Source of the DNA: Scylla paramamosain
Lineage: Eukaryota > Arthropoda > Malacostraca > Decapoda > Portunidae
Assembly (NCBI RefSeq): GCF_035594125.1
Contig: NC_087181.1
Span: 7,302,840-7,366,839 of the forward strand
DNA length: 64,000 bases
Direction of reading: 5' to 3'
Shown here: piece after piece, positions 34,322 through 47,247 of the stretch
Numbering within the stretch: position 1 is the stretch's first letter
Layout of the letters: each line of letters starts with the position of its first letter
Notes under the pieces: generated by a model
What the model was told of the DNA's origin: nothing
Databases searched by the model: none
What the model saw: the letters and a program-made list of their open reading frames with translations, nothing else
Position numbers and translations under genes: made by a program

Positions 34322-35411
34322 ATTCATATTCACAGGTACCGAGATGCCAAAATACGGACAAAATTCAGGAAATTAAGTGAAATAAAAACATTATCAAAAA
34401 AGTTAAATTTAGCTTTTTTTTCTGACATGTACCAAAACCCTAAAGTGCATGTAAAGCCTCCTATATTGGGAAATTAAACGTCTTTGCAAAAAACGGTCTT
34501 ATGAGTGTTTTTCAGCATATTAGGAACCAACACGATAAATAACATGGAAGTCAATCTATATGGGAATCCAAAACAAAATTACTAAAAACGTGTTTTTTCG
34601 GTATTTTACGTAGAAAAACGCTAAAACGGATGCAAACCAAACAATATGAAGAAAAAAAATAACATTACCAAAAAGGTATATTTTGAGTGTTTTTGAAATT
34701 CTTACCTACAAAAAACGCAAAAATGGATGGAAAGCACTCTATATTGGGAAGGAAAAGGACATTACGAGAAACGTGTATAATGAGTGTTTTATAGTTTCAT
34801 AAGAACTACAAGGCAAAAAGCGCAAAAACTCGTGTATATAGAGAAGTTTCTTACATTCCAAAATGCTGAAACTCTGGAATAACACTCTTAATTGAGAAAC
34901 AGAACAATCTTACTAAATGCGTGTATTTTGAGTGCTTTTCACATTCTTAGTTACCAAAACCCCAAATTGCATGCGAAATCAGCTTTATGTGGTAAAAAAA
35001 TGACATTACCAGAAAAATGTCTTTTGAGTGTTTTTGAGCGTGTTAGGCAAAAAGCACTTAAAAGCAGGGCAAACATATTACATTGGAATAAAACCAATTT
35101 TTAACAAGAACTCGCCTTTAAATGTTTTTGAGCTCCTTATTACCAAAACACTAAAACGCATGCAAAATACACTTTATGGTGAAACAATAGAACATTACCA
35201 AAAACATGTATTTTGAGCGTTTTTTATCATGTTACCAAAAAAAACGCTTAAATACATGCAAAGAACCCTATTTTGGGGAAACGAAAGTACATTTTGAGAA
35301 ACTTGTATTATGAGTGTTTTTAAGTTCCTTAAGTACCAAAAAAGCTAAAACCCACAAATAACACTCTTTACAGAGAAAAAAATAAGAGAAAATATTTTTT
35401 TTTTTTTTGTT
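34322..35411 (+). repeat. Unit 30, class B
   Basis: The anchor is ATTCATATTCACAGGTACC, exactly as in unit 11. The m3 reads ACCAAAACCCTAAAGTGC. The m4 has ATATTAGGAACCAACACG and m6 GTTTTTGAAATTC. All agree with 11932-13031. Confidence 0.84.
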
Positions 35412-36337
35412 ATTCATCTTCATATGTACTAAGATGCCAAAATTCTGGCAATACTCGTATTCTTTGGGAATCGAAAACAAAATTACTGAAAATGTGTTTA
35501 TTCGGTGTTTTACGGAGAAAAACCGTAAAACAGATGAAAACCAACCAATATGAAGAAAAAGAATAATATTACCAAAGAGGTATATTTTTAGTGTTTTTGA
35601 GCTTGATACCTACATAAAACGCGAAAATTGATGCAAAGCACTCCCTATTGGGAAAGAAAAGGACATTACGAATTATGTATAATGAGTGTCTTATTCTTTT
35701 TGGGAAAAAGAACTTGTGGTTCGCAAGAACCACAAGGCAAAAAACGCAAAAACTCGTGTATATAAAGAATTTTCTTAGATACCAAAACGCTGAAACTCAT
35801 GAATAACAATCGTAATTACGAAACAGAACAACATTACCAAATGCGTTTATTTTCAGTGCTTTTTCACATTCTTCGCAAAACCCTAAATAGCATACGAAAC
35901 TAGCTCTATGTGGGAAAAAAAATGACATTACCAGAAGTGTCTTTTCAGTGTTTTTGACCGTGTTAGGCAATAAAGCACTAAAAATCAGGGCAATCATATT
36001 ACATTGGTATAAAACCAACTTTTACCAAGAACTTGCTTTGAAGTGTTTTTCAGCTCCTTACATACCAAATTGCTAAAACGCATGGAAAACACTCCTTTAT
36101 AGAGAAGCAGAATAACAATACCAAAAACAAGTGTTTTGAGTGTTTTTTATCATGTTACCTATAAAAACGCTTAAATACATGCAAAGATCCCCATATTTGG
36201 GAAACGAAAATACATTACGAAAAATGTGTAATATGAATGTTTCTAAGTTCCTTAAGTACCAAAACGTTAAAACCTACAAATAACACTCTTTATAGAGAAA
36301 AAAATAAATAAAAAAATAGCATTTTTATTTTTTTGTT
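35412..36337 (+). repeat. Unit 31, class C
   Basis: The anchor is TCATCTTCATATGTACTAAG. The C deletion junction at 35450-35470 contains an extra CTCGTATT. The fold-back hairpin at 35713-35736 is perfect, with loop GCAA. This unit starts the C-D-inversion-G-H block that parallels 4932-9700. Confidence 0.85.
35713..35736 (+). repeat. Class C fold-back hairpin, copy 4
   Basis: CTTGTGGTTC, loop GCAA, GAACCACAAG: a perfect 10-bp stem. Confidence 0.87.
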
Positions 36338-37152
36338 ATTGATGTTCATAGGTACCAACATGCCAAAATTCTGCCAAAATTCAGAGAAATTATGTGGAAA
36401 AAACATTATCGAAAAAGTTAATTTTACTATTTTTTTCGGAGTTATGTTCCAAACCATAAAGTGTAATGAAAGCCACCTATATGATGAAATTTAACGACTT
36501 TACAAGAAACCTGTCTTTTGAGTGTTTTTCTGCATGTTAGGCACCAAAACGATAGATAATATGAAAGTCACTGTATATGGAAATCCAAAACAAAATTACT
36601 GAAAACGTGTCTTTTAAAAGATTTACGTAGAAAAACGCTAAAACGGATGCAAACCAACCAATATGAAGAAATAGAACAACATTACCAAAAAAGTATATTT
36701 TGTGTGTTTTTGAGCTTGTTACATAAAAAAATAACGCGAAAATGGATGCAAACCACTCTATATAAGGAAAAAAAAAGGACATATCGAGAAACGTGTATAA
36801 AGAGTGTTTTATAGTTTCATAAGAATCACAAAGCAAAAAACACAAAAACTCGACTGTATGGAGAAGTTTCTAAGATACCAAAATACTGAAACTCATGAAT
36901 AACACTTTTAATGAAGAAACAGAACAACCTTACTAAATGCGTGTATTTTGAGTGTTTTTTTTACATTCTTAGTTACCAAAACCCCAAATTCCATGCGAAA
37001 CTAGGTTTATGTGGGAAAAAAATGACATTACTAGAAAAGTGTCTTTGAGTGTTTTTGAGCGTGTTAGGCAATAAAGCACTAAAAAGCAAGGCAAACACAA
37101 TACATGGGAATAAAACCAGTTTTTACGAAGAACTTGCCTTTTAGTGTTTTTG
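36338..37152 (+). repeat. Unit 32, class D, leading into inversion 4
   Basis: The D anchor is followed by CCAACATGCC. The m5 has TTTTAAAAGATTTACG, m6 TTTTGTGTGTTTTTGAGC and m7 CTCGACTGTATGG. The head of m10 (TTTTAGTGTTTTTGAC) meets the reversed segment at about 37153. Confidence 0.86.
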
Positions 37153-37624
37153 ACACGGATTTAGTAAGGTTGCTCTGTTTCTCAATTAAGAGAGTTATTC
37201 TTGAGTTTCAGCATTTTGGTATACAGGAAACTTCTCCATATACACGAGCTTTTGCGTTTTTGCCTTGTGGTTTTTTTGAACTATAAAATATTCATTTTAC
37301 ACTTTTCTCGCAGTGTCCCTTTCTTTCCCAATAAAAAATGCTTTGTATCAATTTTTGCGTTTTTTTTTATAGGTACAAGCTCAAAAACACTCAAAATATA
37401 CATTTTTGGTAATGCTTTTCTGATTTTTGATATTGGTTGGTTTGTATCAGTTTTACCGTTTTTCTACGTAAAACACTGAGAAGACGCGTTTTCAGTAATT
37501 TTCTTTTGGATTCCCACATAGCGTGAGTTCCTTATTATTTATCGTTTTGGTGCCTAACATGCTGAAAAACATTCAAAAGACAGATTTTTGGTAAAGTCTT
37601 TAATTTCCTCATATGGGAGGCTTT
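37153..37624 (-). repeat. Inverted segment 4 (long subtype, complete)
   Basis: This is a complete reversed m7-m3 segment of about 470 bp, from ACACGGATTTAGTAAGG to CCTCATATGGGAGGCTTT. It keeps TTTTGGTATACAGGAAAC, the stretch lost in the short subtype. Read on the minus strand it gives GAACTCACGC, GTCTTCTCAGTG and GTTCAAAAAAACC, which are class A marks. Its class D neighbours do not have them. Confidence 0.91.
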
Positions 37625-38032
37625 AAATCTCTTTTCAGTGTTTTTGAGCGTGTTACGCAATAAAGCACTAAAAGCCAGGGCAATCACATTACATGGGAAT
37701 AAAACCAAATTTTACCAAGAACTTGCCTTTAAGTGTTTTTGAGCTCCTTACATACCAAAACGCTAAAACGCATGCAAAATACATTTTATGGAGAAACAGA
37801 ATAACATTACCAAATACATGTATTTTGAATGTTTTTGATCATATTATCTATAAAAACGCTTAAATACATGCAAAGAACCTTATGTTTGGGAAACGAAAGG
37901 ACATTACAAAAAACGTGTATTATGAGTGTTTTTTTAAGTTCCTTCAGTACCAAAAAGCTAAAACCCACAAATAACACTTTTTAGAAAAAGAAATAAATAA
38001 AAATAATTTAAAAAATGGGAATTTTTTTTTTT
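37625..38032 (+). repeat. m9, m10, m1, m2 after inversion 4
   Basis: Forward monomers resume with CTCTTTTCAGTGTTTTTGAG and GTGTTACGCAATAAAGC (about 37653). They run through m10 (37736), m1 and m2 to the A-rich tract. Confidence 0.85.
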
Positions 38033-39117
38033 TTCATCTTCATGGGTACCAAATTGCCAAAATTCTGCTAAAATTCAGAGAATTTATGTGGAAAAAAGAA
38101 CATTATCATGAAAGTTAATTATAGCTTTTTTTTCTGATTGTTATGTAACAAAACCCAAAGTGCATGCAAAGCCACCCATATAGGGAAGTTAAATGACATT
38201 ACCAGAAACCTGTCTTTTCAGTGTTTTTTCAGCATGTTAGGCACCAATACGATAAATAATATGAAAATCAGTCAATATGTGAATCCAAAACAAAATTACT
38301 GAAAACGTGTCTTTTCAGTGTTTTACGTAGAAAAACGCTAAAGCGGATGCAAACCATCCTATATGAAGAAATAGAATAACATTACCAAAAAGTGTTTTTG
38401 AGCTTTTTACCTACAAAAAACGCGCAAATGGATGGAAAGCACTCTATATTGGGAAAGAAAAGGACATTACGAGAAACGTGTATAATGAGTGTTTTATAGT
38501 TTCACAAGAACCACAAGGCAAAAAACGCAAAAATTCGTGTATATAGAGAAGTTTCCTACATACCAAAACGCTAAAACTCATGAATAACACTTTTAATTGA
38601 AAAAACAAAACTACCTTACCAAATGTGTGTATTTTGAGTGTTTTTCACATTCTTAGTTACGAAAATCCCAAATTAAATGCGAAACTAGCTTTATGTGGGA
38701 AAAAAAATGACATTACCAGAAAAGTGTCTTTTGAGTGTTTTTGAGCGTTATATGCAACAAAACACTAAAAAGCAGAACAGTCACATTACATTGGAATAAA
38801 ATCAAATTTTACGAAGAGCTTGCCTTTAAGTGTTTTTTAACTCCTTACATACCAAAACGTTAAACGCATGGAAAACAACCTTTATGGAAAAACAGAATAA
38901 CATTACAAAAACATGTATTTTGAGTGTTTTTGATCTTGTTACCTATAAAATCGCTTAAATACATGCAAAGAACCCTATGTTTCTGAAACGAAAGGACATT
39001 ACGAAAATCGTGTATTATGGATATTTTTAAATTCCCTAAGTACCAAAAATCTAAAACCCTCAATTTTTCTCTTTATAGAGAAAAAAAAATAATAAAAAAA
39101 AAATATTTTCTTTTGTT
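38033..39117 (+). repeat. Unit 33, class G with shortened m6 head
   Basis: The first half is class G (AAATTGCC, ATAGGGAAGTTA, GTGAATCC). At about 38390 the m6 head is shortened: ACCAAAAAGTGTTTTTGAGC lacks the usual GTATATTTTGA. The phrase ACGCGCAAATGG follows. The same form recurs at 56405, where it marks the left edge of the longest duplication I can follow. Confidence 0.83.
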
Positions 39118-40125
39118 ATTCATCTTCATAGGTACCGATATGCCAAAATTCTTAGAAAATTCAGGGAAATAATGTGAAAAAAAAAAATAATTTCAGCTTT
39201 TTCCGGAGTTATGTACAAAACCTGGAAGTGCATGCAAAGCCACCTATATGGGGAAATTACACGACTTTACAAGAAACGTATCTTTGCGTGTTTTCAGCAA
39301 TTTCAACAATATTACTGAAAACGTGTCTTTTTAGCGTAGAACGCTAAATGGATGCAAACCAACCAATATTAAGATATAGAATAACATTACAAAAAAGTTG
39401 TTTTTCAGCTTGTTACCTACAAAAAACGCAAAAATAAATGCAAACCAGTCTATATTGGGAAACAAAAGGATATTACATGAAAATTTTATAATGAATGTTT
39501 TAATAGTTTTGAAGAATCATGAGGGAAAAAACGCAAAAACTCATATATATGAAGTTTCTTAGATACCAAAATGATGAATTTCATGAATAACAATCTTAAT
39601 TGAAAAACAGAACAATCATAGGAAATGAGTGTATTTTGAGTGTTTTTTTTTTTTTCACATTTTTAGTGGTCCAACCCCAAATTACATGCGAAATTGTGGA
39701 AAAAAATGAAATTACTAGAAAAGTAACTTTTTAGTGTTTTTCAGCGTGTTAGGCAATAAAGTACTAAAAAGCAGGGCAATCACATTACAAGGGAATATAA
39801 CCAACTTTTACCAAGAACTTGCCTTTAAGTTTTTTTGAGCTCCTTACATACCAAAACGCTAAAACCCATGCAAAACACCATTTATAGAAAAACAGAATAA
39901 CATTATCAAAAACATGTATTTTCAGTGTTTTTGAGCTTGTTACCAATAAAAACGCTTAAATTCATGCAAAGAACCCTATGTTTGGGAATGAAAGGACATT
40001 ACGAGGAATGTGTATTATGAGTGTTTATAAGTTCCAAAAAGTACCAAAAGTACCAAAAAGTACCAAAAAGCTAAAACCCACAAAATACAAAAAATAAAAA
40101 AAAAGAATTTTTTTTTCTTTTTGTT
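39118..40125 (+). repeat. Unit 34, class H
   Basis: H marks are CCGGAGTTATGTAC, GCGTGTTTTCAGCAATTTC and TTTTTAGCGTAGAACGC in m5. The m8 has TTTTTAGTGGTCCAACCCC, found otherwise only at 57601-57623. A local run of about four GTACCAAAAA-like repeats lies at 40031-40070. Confidence 0.83.
40031..40070 (+). repeat. Short tandem GTACCAAAAA repeat in m2
   Basis: GTTCCAAAAA, GTACCAAAA, GTACCAAAAA and GTACCAAAAA follow each other where other m2 monomers have one copy. This is probably replication slippage on the AAGTACCAAAAAGC motif. Confidence 0.9.
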
Positions 40126-41256
40126 ATTCATCTTCATAGGTACCGAGATATCAAAATTCTGGGAAAATTCAGGCCAATCATATGATAAAAGAATATTATC
40201 AAAAAAGTTAATTTCAGCTTTTTTTTTCGGACTGTTATCTACCAAACCCTTAAGTGCATACAAAGCACTTTGCGTAAGGAAGTTAAACGACCTTACCAGA
40301 AATCTATGTTTTGATTGTTTTTTTTTTTAGCATGTTAGGTACTAAAACGATAAATAATAAGGAAATCACTTTATATGGGAATCCAAAACAAAGTTACTGA
40401 AAACGTGTCTTCTCAGTGTTTTACGTAGAAAAACGCTAAAACGGATAAAAAACAACCAATATCAAGATATAGAGAAACATTACTAAAAAGGTATATTTTG
40501 AGTGTTTTTGAGCTTGTTACCTACAAAGAACGCTAAAATTGATGCAAAGCACTCTACATTGGGAAAGAAAAGGACATTCCAAGAAAAGTGTATAATAAGT
40601 GTCTTATAGTTCAAAAGAACCACAAGGCAAATAACGTAAAATCTCATGTATATGGAGAGGTTTCCTAGATACAAATATGCTAAAAACTCATGTAAAACAC
40701 TCCTAATTGAGAAACAGAACAACCTTAATAAATGCATGTATTTTGAATGCTTTTCACATTCGTAGATACAAAAACCCCAAATTGCATGCGAAAATAGATT
40801 TTTGGGAAAAAAAATGACTTTGCCTGATATGTGTCTTTTGAGTGTTTTTGAGTGTTATAAGCAATAAAGCACTAAAAAGGAGGGCAATCACATTACATTG
40901 GAGGGCAATCACATTACATTGGAGGAAAACGAATTTTTACCAAGAATTTGTCTTTAAGTGTTTTTGAGCTCCTTATATACCAAAAAACTAAAACGCATGC
41001 AAAACACTCTTTATGGTGAAACACAACAACATTAACAAAAACATGTATTTTGAGTGTTTTTGATCATGTTACCAATAAAAACGCTTAAATAAATGTAAAG
41101 AACACTATTTTTGGGAAATGAAAGGAGATTACGAGAAACGTGTATTAATAGTGTTTTTAAGTGCATTAATTACCAAAAAGCTAAAAGCCACAAATAACAC
41201 ACTTTATTGAGAAACAATAAATAAATTTAAAAAAATACGATATTTTTTTCTTTCTT
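40126..41256 (+). repeat. Unit 35, class A'
   Basis: The m3 reads GCACTTTGCGTAAGG, an A' mark. The m9 contains a 21-bp tandem duplication at 40879-40920. The m8 has ACATTCGTAGATAC. The unit pairs with 58049-59170, which has no 21-bp duplication. Confidence 0.84.
40879..40920 (+). repeat. 21-bp tandem duplication in m9
   Basis: GGAGGGCAATCACATTACAT plus T occurs twice in a row. Units 29 and 49 have it once, so this is a recent local duplication. Confidence 0.92.
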
Positions 41257-42357
41257 ATTCATCTTCACAGGTACTGAGATGCCAAAATTTGGGCAAAATT
41301 AAGGAAATTATGTGAAATAAAAACTATCAAAAAAGATAAATTTAGCTTTTTTTCTCGGACTGTTATGTACCAAACCCCTAAAGTGCATGCAAAGCCACTT
41401 ATATGGGGAAATTAAATGTCTTTGCAAGAAAAGAGTGTTTTCAGCATCTTAAGAACCAACACGATAAATAACATGGAAATCAATCTATATAGGAATCCAA
41501 AACAAAATTACTAAAAACGTGTCTTTTCGGTGTTTTACATAGAAAAACGCTAAAACGGATGCAAACAAACCAATATGAAGAAATAAAATAACATTACCAA
41601 AAAGGTATATTTTGAGTGTTTTTGAAATTGTTACCTACAAAAAAAGCGAAAAAGGATGGAAAGCACTCTATATTGGGAAGCAAAAGAACATTACGAGAAA
41701 AATGTATAATGAGTGTTTTATAGTTTCACAAGAACTACAGGGCAAAAAACGCAAAAACTCGTGTATGTTCAGACGTTTCTTACATTAAAAATTGCTGAAA
41801 CTCTGGAACAACTTTCTTAATTGAGAAAAAGAACAATCTTACTAAATGCGAGTGTTTTGTGTGCTTTTCACATCCTTAGTTACCAAAACCCCAAAAAGCA
41901 TGCGAAACCAGCTTTATGTGGGAAAAAAATGACATTACCAGAAAAATGTCCTTTGAGTGTTTTTGAGCGTGTTAGACAATAAAGCACTAAAAAGCAGGGC
42001 AATCACATTACATTGGAATAAAACCAATTTTTAACAAGAACTTCCCTTTAAGTGTATTTGATCTCCTTATATACCAAAACATTAAAATGCATGGAAAATA
42101 CACTTTATGGTGAAACAGAATAACATTACCAAAAACATGTATTTTGAGTGTTTTTGATCATGTTACCAATACAAACGCTTAAATACATACAAAGAACCAT
42201 ATTTTTAGGAAACGAAAGCACATTACGAGAAACGTGTATTCTGAGTGTTTTTAAGTTCATTAAGTACGAAAAAGCTAAAAGCAACAAATTACACTCTTTA
42301 TTGAGAAAATAAATAAATAAATAAATAAAAAATGCGATATTTTTTTTTTTCATTCTT
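41257..42357 (+). repeat. Unit 36, class B
   Basis: The anchor is ATTCATCTTCACAGGTACT. The m4 is shortened (GAAAAGAGTGTTTTCAGC) near 41430. The m6 has GTTTTTGAAATTG and m7 ACTACAGGGC. It pairs with 14759-15858 and 59171-60249. Confidence 0.84.
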
Positions 42358-43397
42358 ATTCATCTTCACAGGTAACGAGGTGCCAAAATTCAAGCAAAGT
42401 TCATTAAATTATATGAAATAAGAACATAATCATAAAATGTACCAAACCCCTAAAGTGCATGCAAAGCCACCTATATGGGAAAATTAAACGTCTTTGCTAG
42501 AAAACTGTCTTATGAGTGTTTTTCAGCATGTTAGGAACCAACACGACAAAAACCCAAGGAAGTCAATCAATATGGCAATCCAAAACAAAATTACTGAAAA
42601 CGTGTCTTTTCGGTGTTTTACGTAGAAAACGCTAAAACGGATGCAAATCAACCAAAATGAAGATATAAAATAACATTACCAAATAGGAATATTTTGAGTG
42701 TTTTGAAATTGTTACCTACAAAAAAAACGCGAAAATGGATGGAAAGCACTCTATATTGGGAAGCAAAAGGCACCAAAAAGCATGTTAGGCACCAAAATGA
42801 TAAATAATATGAAAGTCACTCTATATGGAAAAATCCAAAACAAAATTAGTGGAAACATGTCTTTTAAAAGATTTACGTAGAAAAACGCTAAAAGGGACGT
42901 AAACCAACCAATATGAAGAAATAGAATAACCTTACAAAAAAAATATATTTTGTGTGTTCTTGAGCTTGTTACATAAAAAAACGCGAAAATGGATGCAAAG
43001 CACTCTATATAAGGAAAAAAAAGGACATAACGAGAAACGTGCATAATGAGTGTTTTATAGTTTCACCAGAATCACAAGGCAAAAAACGCCAAAACTCGAC
43101 TGTATGGAGAAGTTTCTAAGATACGAAAATATTGAAACTCATGAATAACACTCTTAATCAAGAAACAGAACAACTTTACTAAATCCGTGTATTTTGAGTG
43201 TTTTTTTACATTCTTAGTTACCAAAACTCAAAATTCCAAGCGAAACTAGCTTTATGTGGGAAAAAAATGACATTACCAGAAAAGTGTCTTTGAGTGTTTT
43301 TGAGCGTGTTAGGCAATAAAGCACTAAAAAGCAGGGCAATCCCATTACATGGGAATAAAACCAACTTTTACGGAGAACTTGCCTTTTAGTGTTTTTG
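42358..43397 (+). repeat. Unit 37, E/D fusion leading into inversion 5
   Basis: The class E head has a deletion at about 42430 (ATAATCATAAAATGTACC), which removes the T-rich stretch before m3. The E/D fusion is at about 42767-42800. D-type m4-m9 follow (TTTTAAAAGATTTACG, CTCGACTGTATGG). Confidence 0.85.
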
Positions 43398-43850
43398 ACA
43401 CGCATTTAGTAACGTTGCTCTGTTTCTCAATTAAGAGTGTTATTCATGAGTTTCAGCATATACACGAGTTTTTACGTTTTTTGCCTTTTGTTTTTTTGAA
43501 CTATAAAACATTCATTATACACTTTTCTCGCAATGTTCCCTTCTTTCCCAATATAGAGTGCTTTGTATCCATTTTAGCGTTTTTTTTTCTTTGTAGGTAA
43601 CAAGCTCAAAAACACTCAAAATATAATTTTTGGTAATGTTTTTCTGCTTCTTGATATTGGTTGGTTTGTATAAGTTTTAGCGTTTTTCTACGTAAAACAC
43701 TAAGAATACGTTTTCAGTAATTTTCTTTTGGATTCCCACATAGAGTGAGTTCCTTATTATATATCGTTTTTGGTGCCTATCATGCTGAAAAACACTCAAA
43801 AGACAGATTTTTGGTAAGGTCTTTAATTTCCTCATATGGAAGGCTTTCCA
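43398..43850 (-). repeat. Inverted segment 5 (short subtype)
   Basis: The reversed m7-m3 segment starts ACACGCATTTAGTAACG and ends CCTCATATGGAAGGCTTT. It carries the same 24-bp loss (CAGCATATACACGAG) as segments 2, 7 and 8. Confidence 0.9.
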
Positions 43851-44250
43851 TGTCTTTTCAGTGTTTTTCAGCGTGTTACGCAATAAAGCACTAAAAGCCA
43901 GGGCAATCACATTACATGGGAATAAATGCAAATTTTACCAAGAACTTGCCTTTAAGTGTTTTTGAGCTTCTTACATACCAAAACGCTAAAACGCATGCAA
44001 AATACATTTTATGGAGAAACGGAACTACATTACGAAATACATGTATTTTGAGTGTTTTTGATCATGTTATCCATAAAAACGCATAAATACATGCAAAGAA
44101 CCTTATGTTTGGGAAACGAAAGGACATTACGAGAAACGTTTATTATGAGTGATTTTTAAGTTCCTTTAGTAACAAAAAGCTAAAACCCACAAATAACACT
44201 TTAGAAAAATAAAAAATAAAAAAAATAAAAAAAGGATTTTTTTTTTTGTT
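43851..44250 (+). repeat. m9, m10, m1, m2 after inversion 5
   Basis: Forward sequence resumes with TGTCTTTTCAGTGTTTTTC and GTGTTACGCAATAAAGC. The m2 head is GAGTGATTTTTAAG, a variant shared with the copies near 27650 and 61670. All three precede a G-J composite. Confidence 0.85.
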
Positions 44251-46325
44251 ATTCATCTTCATAGGTACCAAGATGCCAAAATTCTGCAAAAATTCAGGGA
44301 ATTTATGTGAAAAAAAGAACTATCATAAAAGTTTATTTTAGCTTTTTTTGGATTCTTATGTTCCAAACACTAAAGTGCATGCAAAGCTACGTATATAGGG
44401 AAGTTAAACGACTTTACCAGAAACCTGTCTTTTTCAGTGTTTTTCAGCATGTTAGGCACCAAAACGATAAATAATATGGAAGTAAGTCAATATGTGAATT
44501 CAAAAGAAAATTATTGAAAACGTGTCTCTTCACTGTTTTACGTAGAAAAACGCTGAAGCGGATACAAACCATCCTATATGAAGAAATAGAATAACATTAC
44601 CAAAAATATATATTTTGAGTGTTTTTGAGCTTGTTACCTACAAAAAATGCAAAAATGGATGTAAAGCACCCTATATTAGGAAACAAAAGGACATTACGAG
44701 AAACGTGTATAATGAGTGTTTTATAGTTTTAAAAGAACCAAAACGCAAAAACTCGTGTATATAGAGAAATTTCTAACATTCCAAAATTATTAAATGCAAA
44801 GCCTCCAATATGAGGAAATTAAACGACCTTACCATAAATCTGTGTTTTGAGTGTTTTTTTGCATGTTAGGCACCAAAACGATAAATAATAAGGAACTCAC
44901 TCTATTTGGGAATCCAAAACAAAGTTACTGAAAATGTGTCTTCTCAGTGTATTACGTAGAAAAACGTTAAAACGGATGGAAACCAACCAATATCAAGAAA
45001 TAGAAAAACGTTACCAAAAAGGTATATTTTGATTGTTTTTGAGCTTTTTACCTACAAAAAAAAACGAGAAAATTGATGCGAAGCACTCTAAATTAGGAAA
45101 CAAAAGGACATTGCAAGAAAAGTGTGTAATGAGTGTTTTATAGTTCAAAAGAACCACAAAGCAAAAAACGGAAAAAAACTCGTGTATATGCAGAGATTTC
45201 CTAGATACCAAAATGCTGAAACTCACGAATAAAACTCTTAATTGAGAAACAAAACAACCTTAATAAATGCGTGTATTTTGAGTGCTTTTCACATTCTTAG
45301 TTACCAAAACCCCAAATTGCATGCCAAACCACCTTTATGTGACAAAAAAATGACATTACCAGAAAAGTTTCTTTTAACTGTTTTTGAGCGTGATAGGCAA
45401 TAAACCACTAAAAAGCAGGGCAATCATATTACATTGGAATAACACCAATTTATATATAAAACTTGCCTTTAAGTGTTTTTAAGCTCCTTATATTACTAAA
45501 ATTACTACGGTGTTTTACGTAGAAAAACGCTAAAACGGATGCAAAGCAACCAATATGAAGAAATAAAATAACATTACCAAAAAGGTATATTTTGAGTGTT
45601 TTTGAAATTGTTACCTACAAAAAAAGCAAAAATGGATGGAAAGAACTCTATATTGGGAAGCAAAAGGACATTACGAGAAACATGTATAATGAGTGTTTTA
45701 TAATTTCACAAGAACTACAGAGAAAAAAAGGCAAAAACTCGTGTATATAGAGAAGTTTCTTACATTCTAAAATGCTCAAACTCTGGAACAACACTCTTAA
45801 TTTAGAAACAGAACAATCTTACTAAATGCCTGTATTTTGAGTGCTTTTTACATTCTTAGTTACCAAAATCCCAAATTTCATGCAAAATCAGCTTTATGTG
45901 GGAAAAAAATGACATTACCAGAAAATGTCTTTTGAGTGTTTTTTAGCGTAATAAGCAATAAAGCACTAAAAAGCAGGGCAAACACATTACATTGGAATAA
46001 AACCAATTTTTAACAAGAACTTGCCTCTAAGTGTTTTTGAGCTACTTATATACCAAAACACTAAAACGCATGCAAAATACACTTTATGGGGAAAAAGAAG
46101 AACATTACCAAAAACATGTATTTTGAGTGGTTTTGATCATGTTACCAATAAAAACGCTTAAATACAAGCAAAGAACCCTATTTTGGGGAAACGAAAGGAC
46201 ATTCCGAGAAACGTGTATTATGAGTGTTTTTAAGTTCCTTAAGTACCAAAAAAGCTAAAACCCACAAATAACATTCTTTATAGAGAAAAAAAAAAGAAAA
46301 GAAAAGAATCTAATTTTTTTTTCTT
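44251..46325 (+). repeat. Unit 38, G-A-B composite with junctions J1 and J2
   Basis: The class G part jumps at about 44788 (CCAAAATTATTAAATGC) to an A-type m3. The A part jumps at about 45503 (ATTACTAAAATTACTACGG) to a B-type m5. Compared with the other two copies, J2 has lost a further 20 bp or so (AAAAACGTGTCTTTT). The spacing is 2,075 bp. Confidence 0.85.
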
Positions 46326-47247
46326 ATTCATCTTCATAGGTACTAAGATGCCAAAATTCTGGCAGTATTCTTTGGGAATCGAAAACAAAATTACTGAAAA
46401 TGTGTCTTTTCGGTATTTTACGTAGAAAAACGCTAAAACAGCTGAAAACCAACCAATATGGAGAAATAGAATAACATTACCAAAGAGATATATTTTGAGT
46501 GTTTTTTAACTTGATACCTACATAAAACGCGAAAATTGATGCAAAGCACTCCCTATTGGGAAAGAAAAGGACATTACGAGAATTATGTATAATGAGTGTC
46601 TTATTCTTTTCGGGCAAAATAACTTGTGGTTTACAAGAACCACAAGGCAATAAAACGCAAAAATTCGTGTATATAAAGAAGTTTCTTAGATACCAAAATG
46701 TTGAAACTCACGAAAAACAATCTTAATTGAGAAACAAAACATTACCAAATGCTTGTATTTTGAGTGTTTTTTCACATCCTTCGCAAAACCCTAAATAGCA
46801 TGCGAAACTAGCTTTATGTGGGAAAAAAATGACATTACCAGAAGTGTCTTTTCAGTGTTTTTGACCGTGTTAGGCAATAAAGCACTAAAAAGCAAAGCAA
46901 TCATATTACATTGAAATATAACTAACTTTTACCAAGAACTTGCCTTGAAGTGTTTTTCAGCTCCTTACATACCAAATTGCTAAAACGCATGCAAAACACT
47001 CCTTTATAGAGAAGCAGAATAACAATACCAAAAAACAAGTGTTTTGAGTGTTTTTTATCATGTTAGCTATAAAAACGCTTAAATACATGCAAAGATCCCC
47101 ATATTTGGGAAACGAAAGAACATTACGAGAAATGTGTATTATGAATGTTTTTAAGTTCCTTAAGTACCAAAAAGTTAAAATCTACAAAATAACACTCTTT
47201 ATAGAGAAAAAAACTAAATAAAAAAATAGCATTTTTATTTTTTTGTT
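46326..47247 (+). repeat. Unit 39, class C
   Basis: The C deletion is at 46360-46380 (GGCAGTATTCTTTGGGAATC). The fold-back hairpin is at 46623-46646. The m7-m8 part has CACATCCTTCGCAAAACCC. Confidence 0.85.
46623..46646 (+). repeat. Class C fold-back hairpin, copy 5
   Basis: CTTGTGGTTT, loop ACAA, GAACCACAAG: the last pair of the stem is T-G. Confidence 0.85.
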
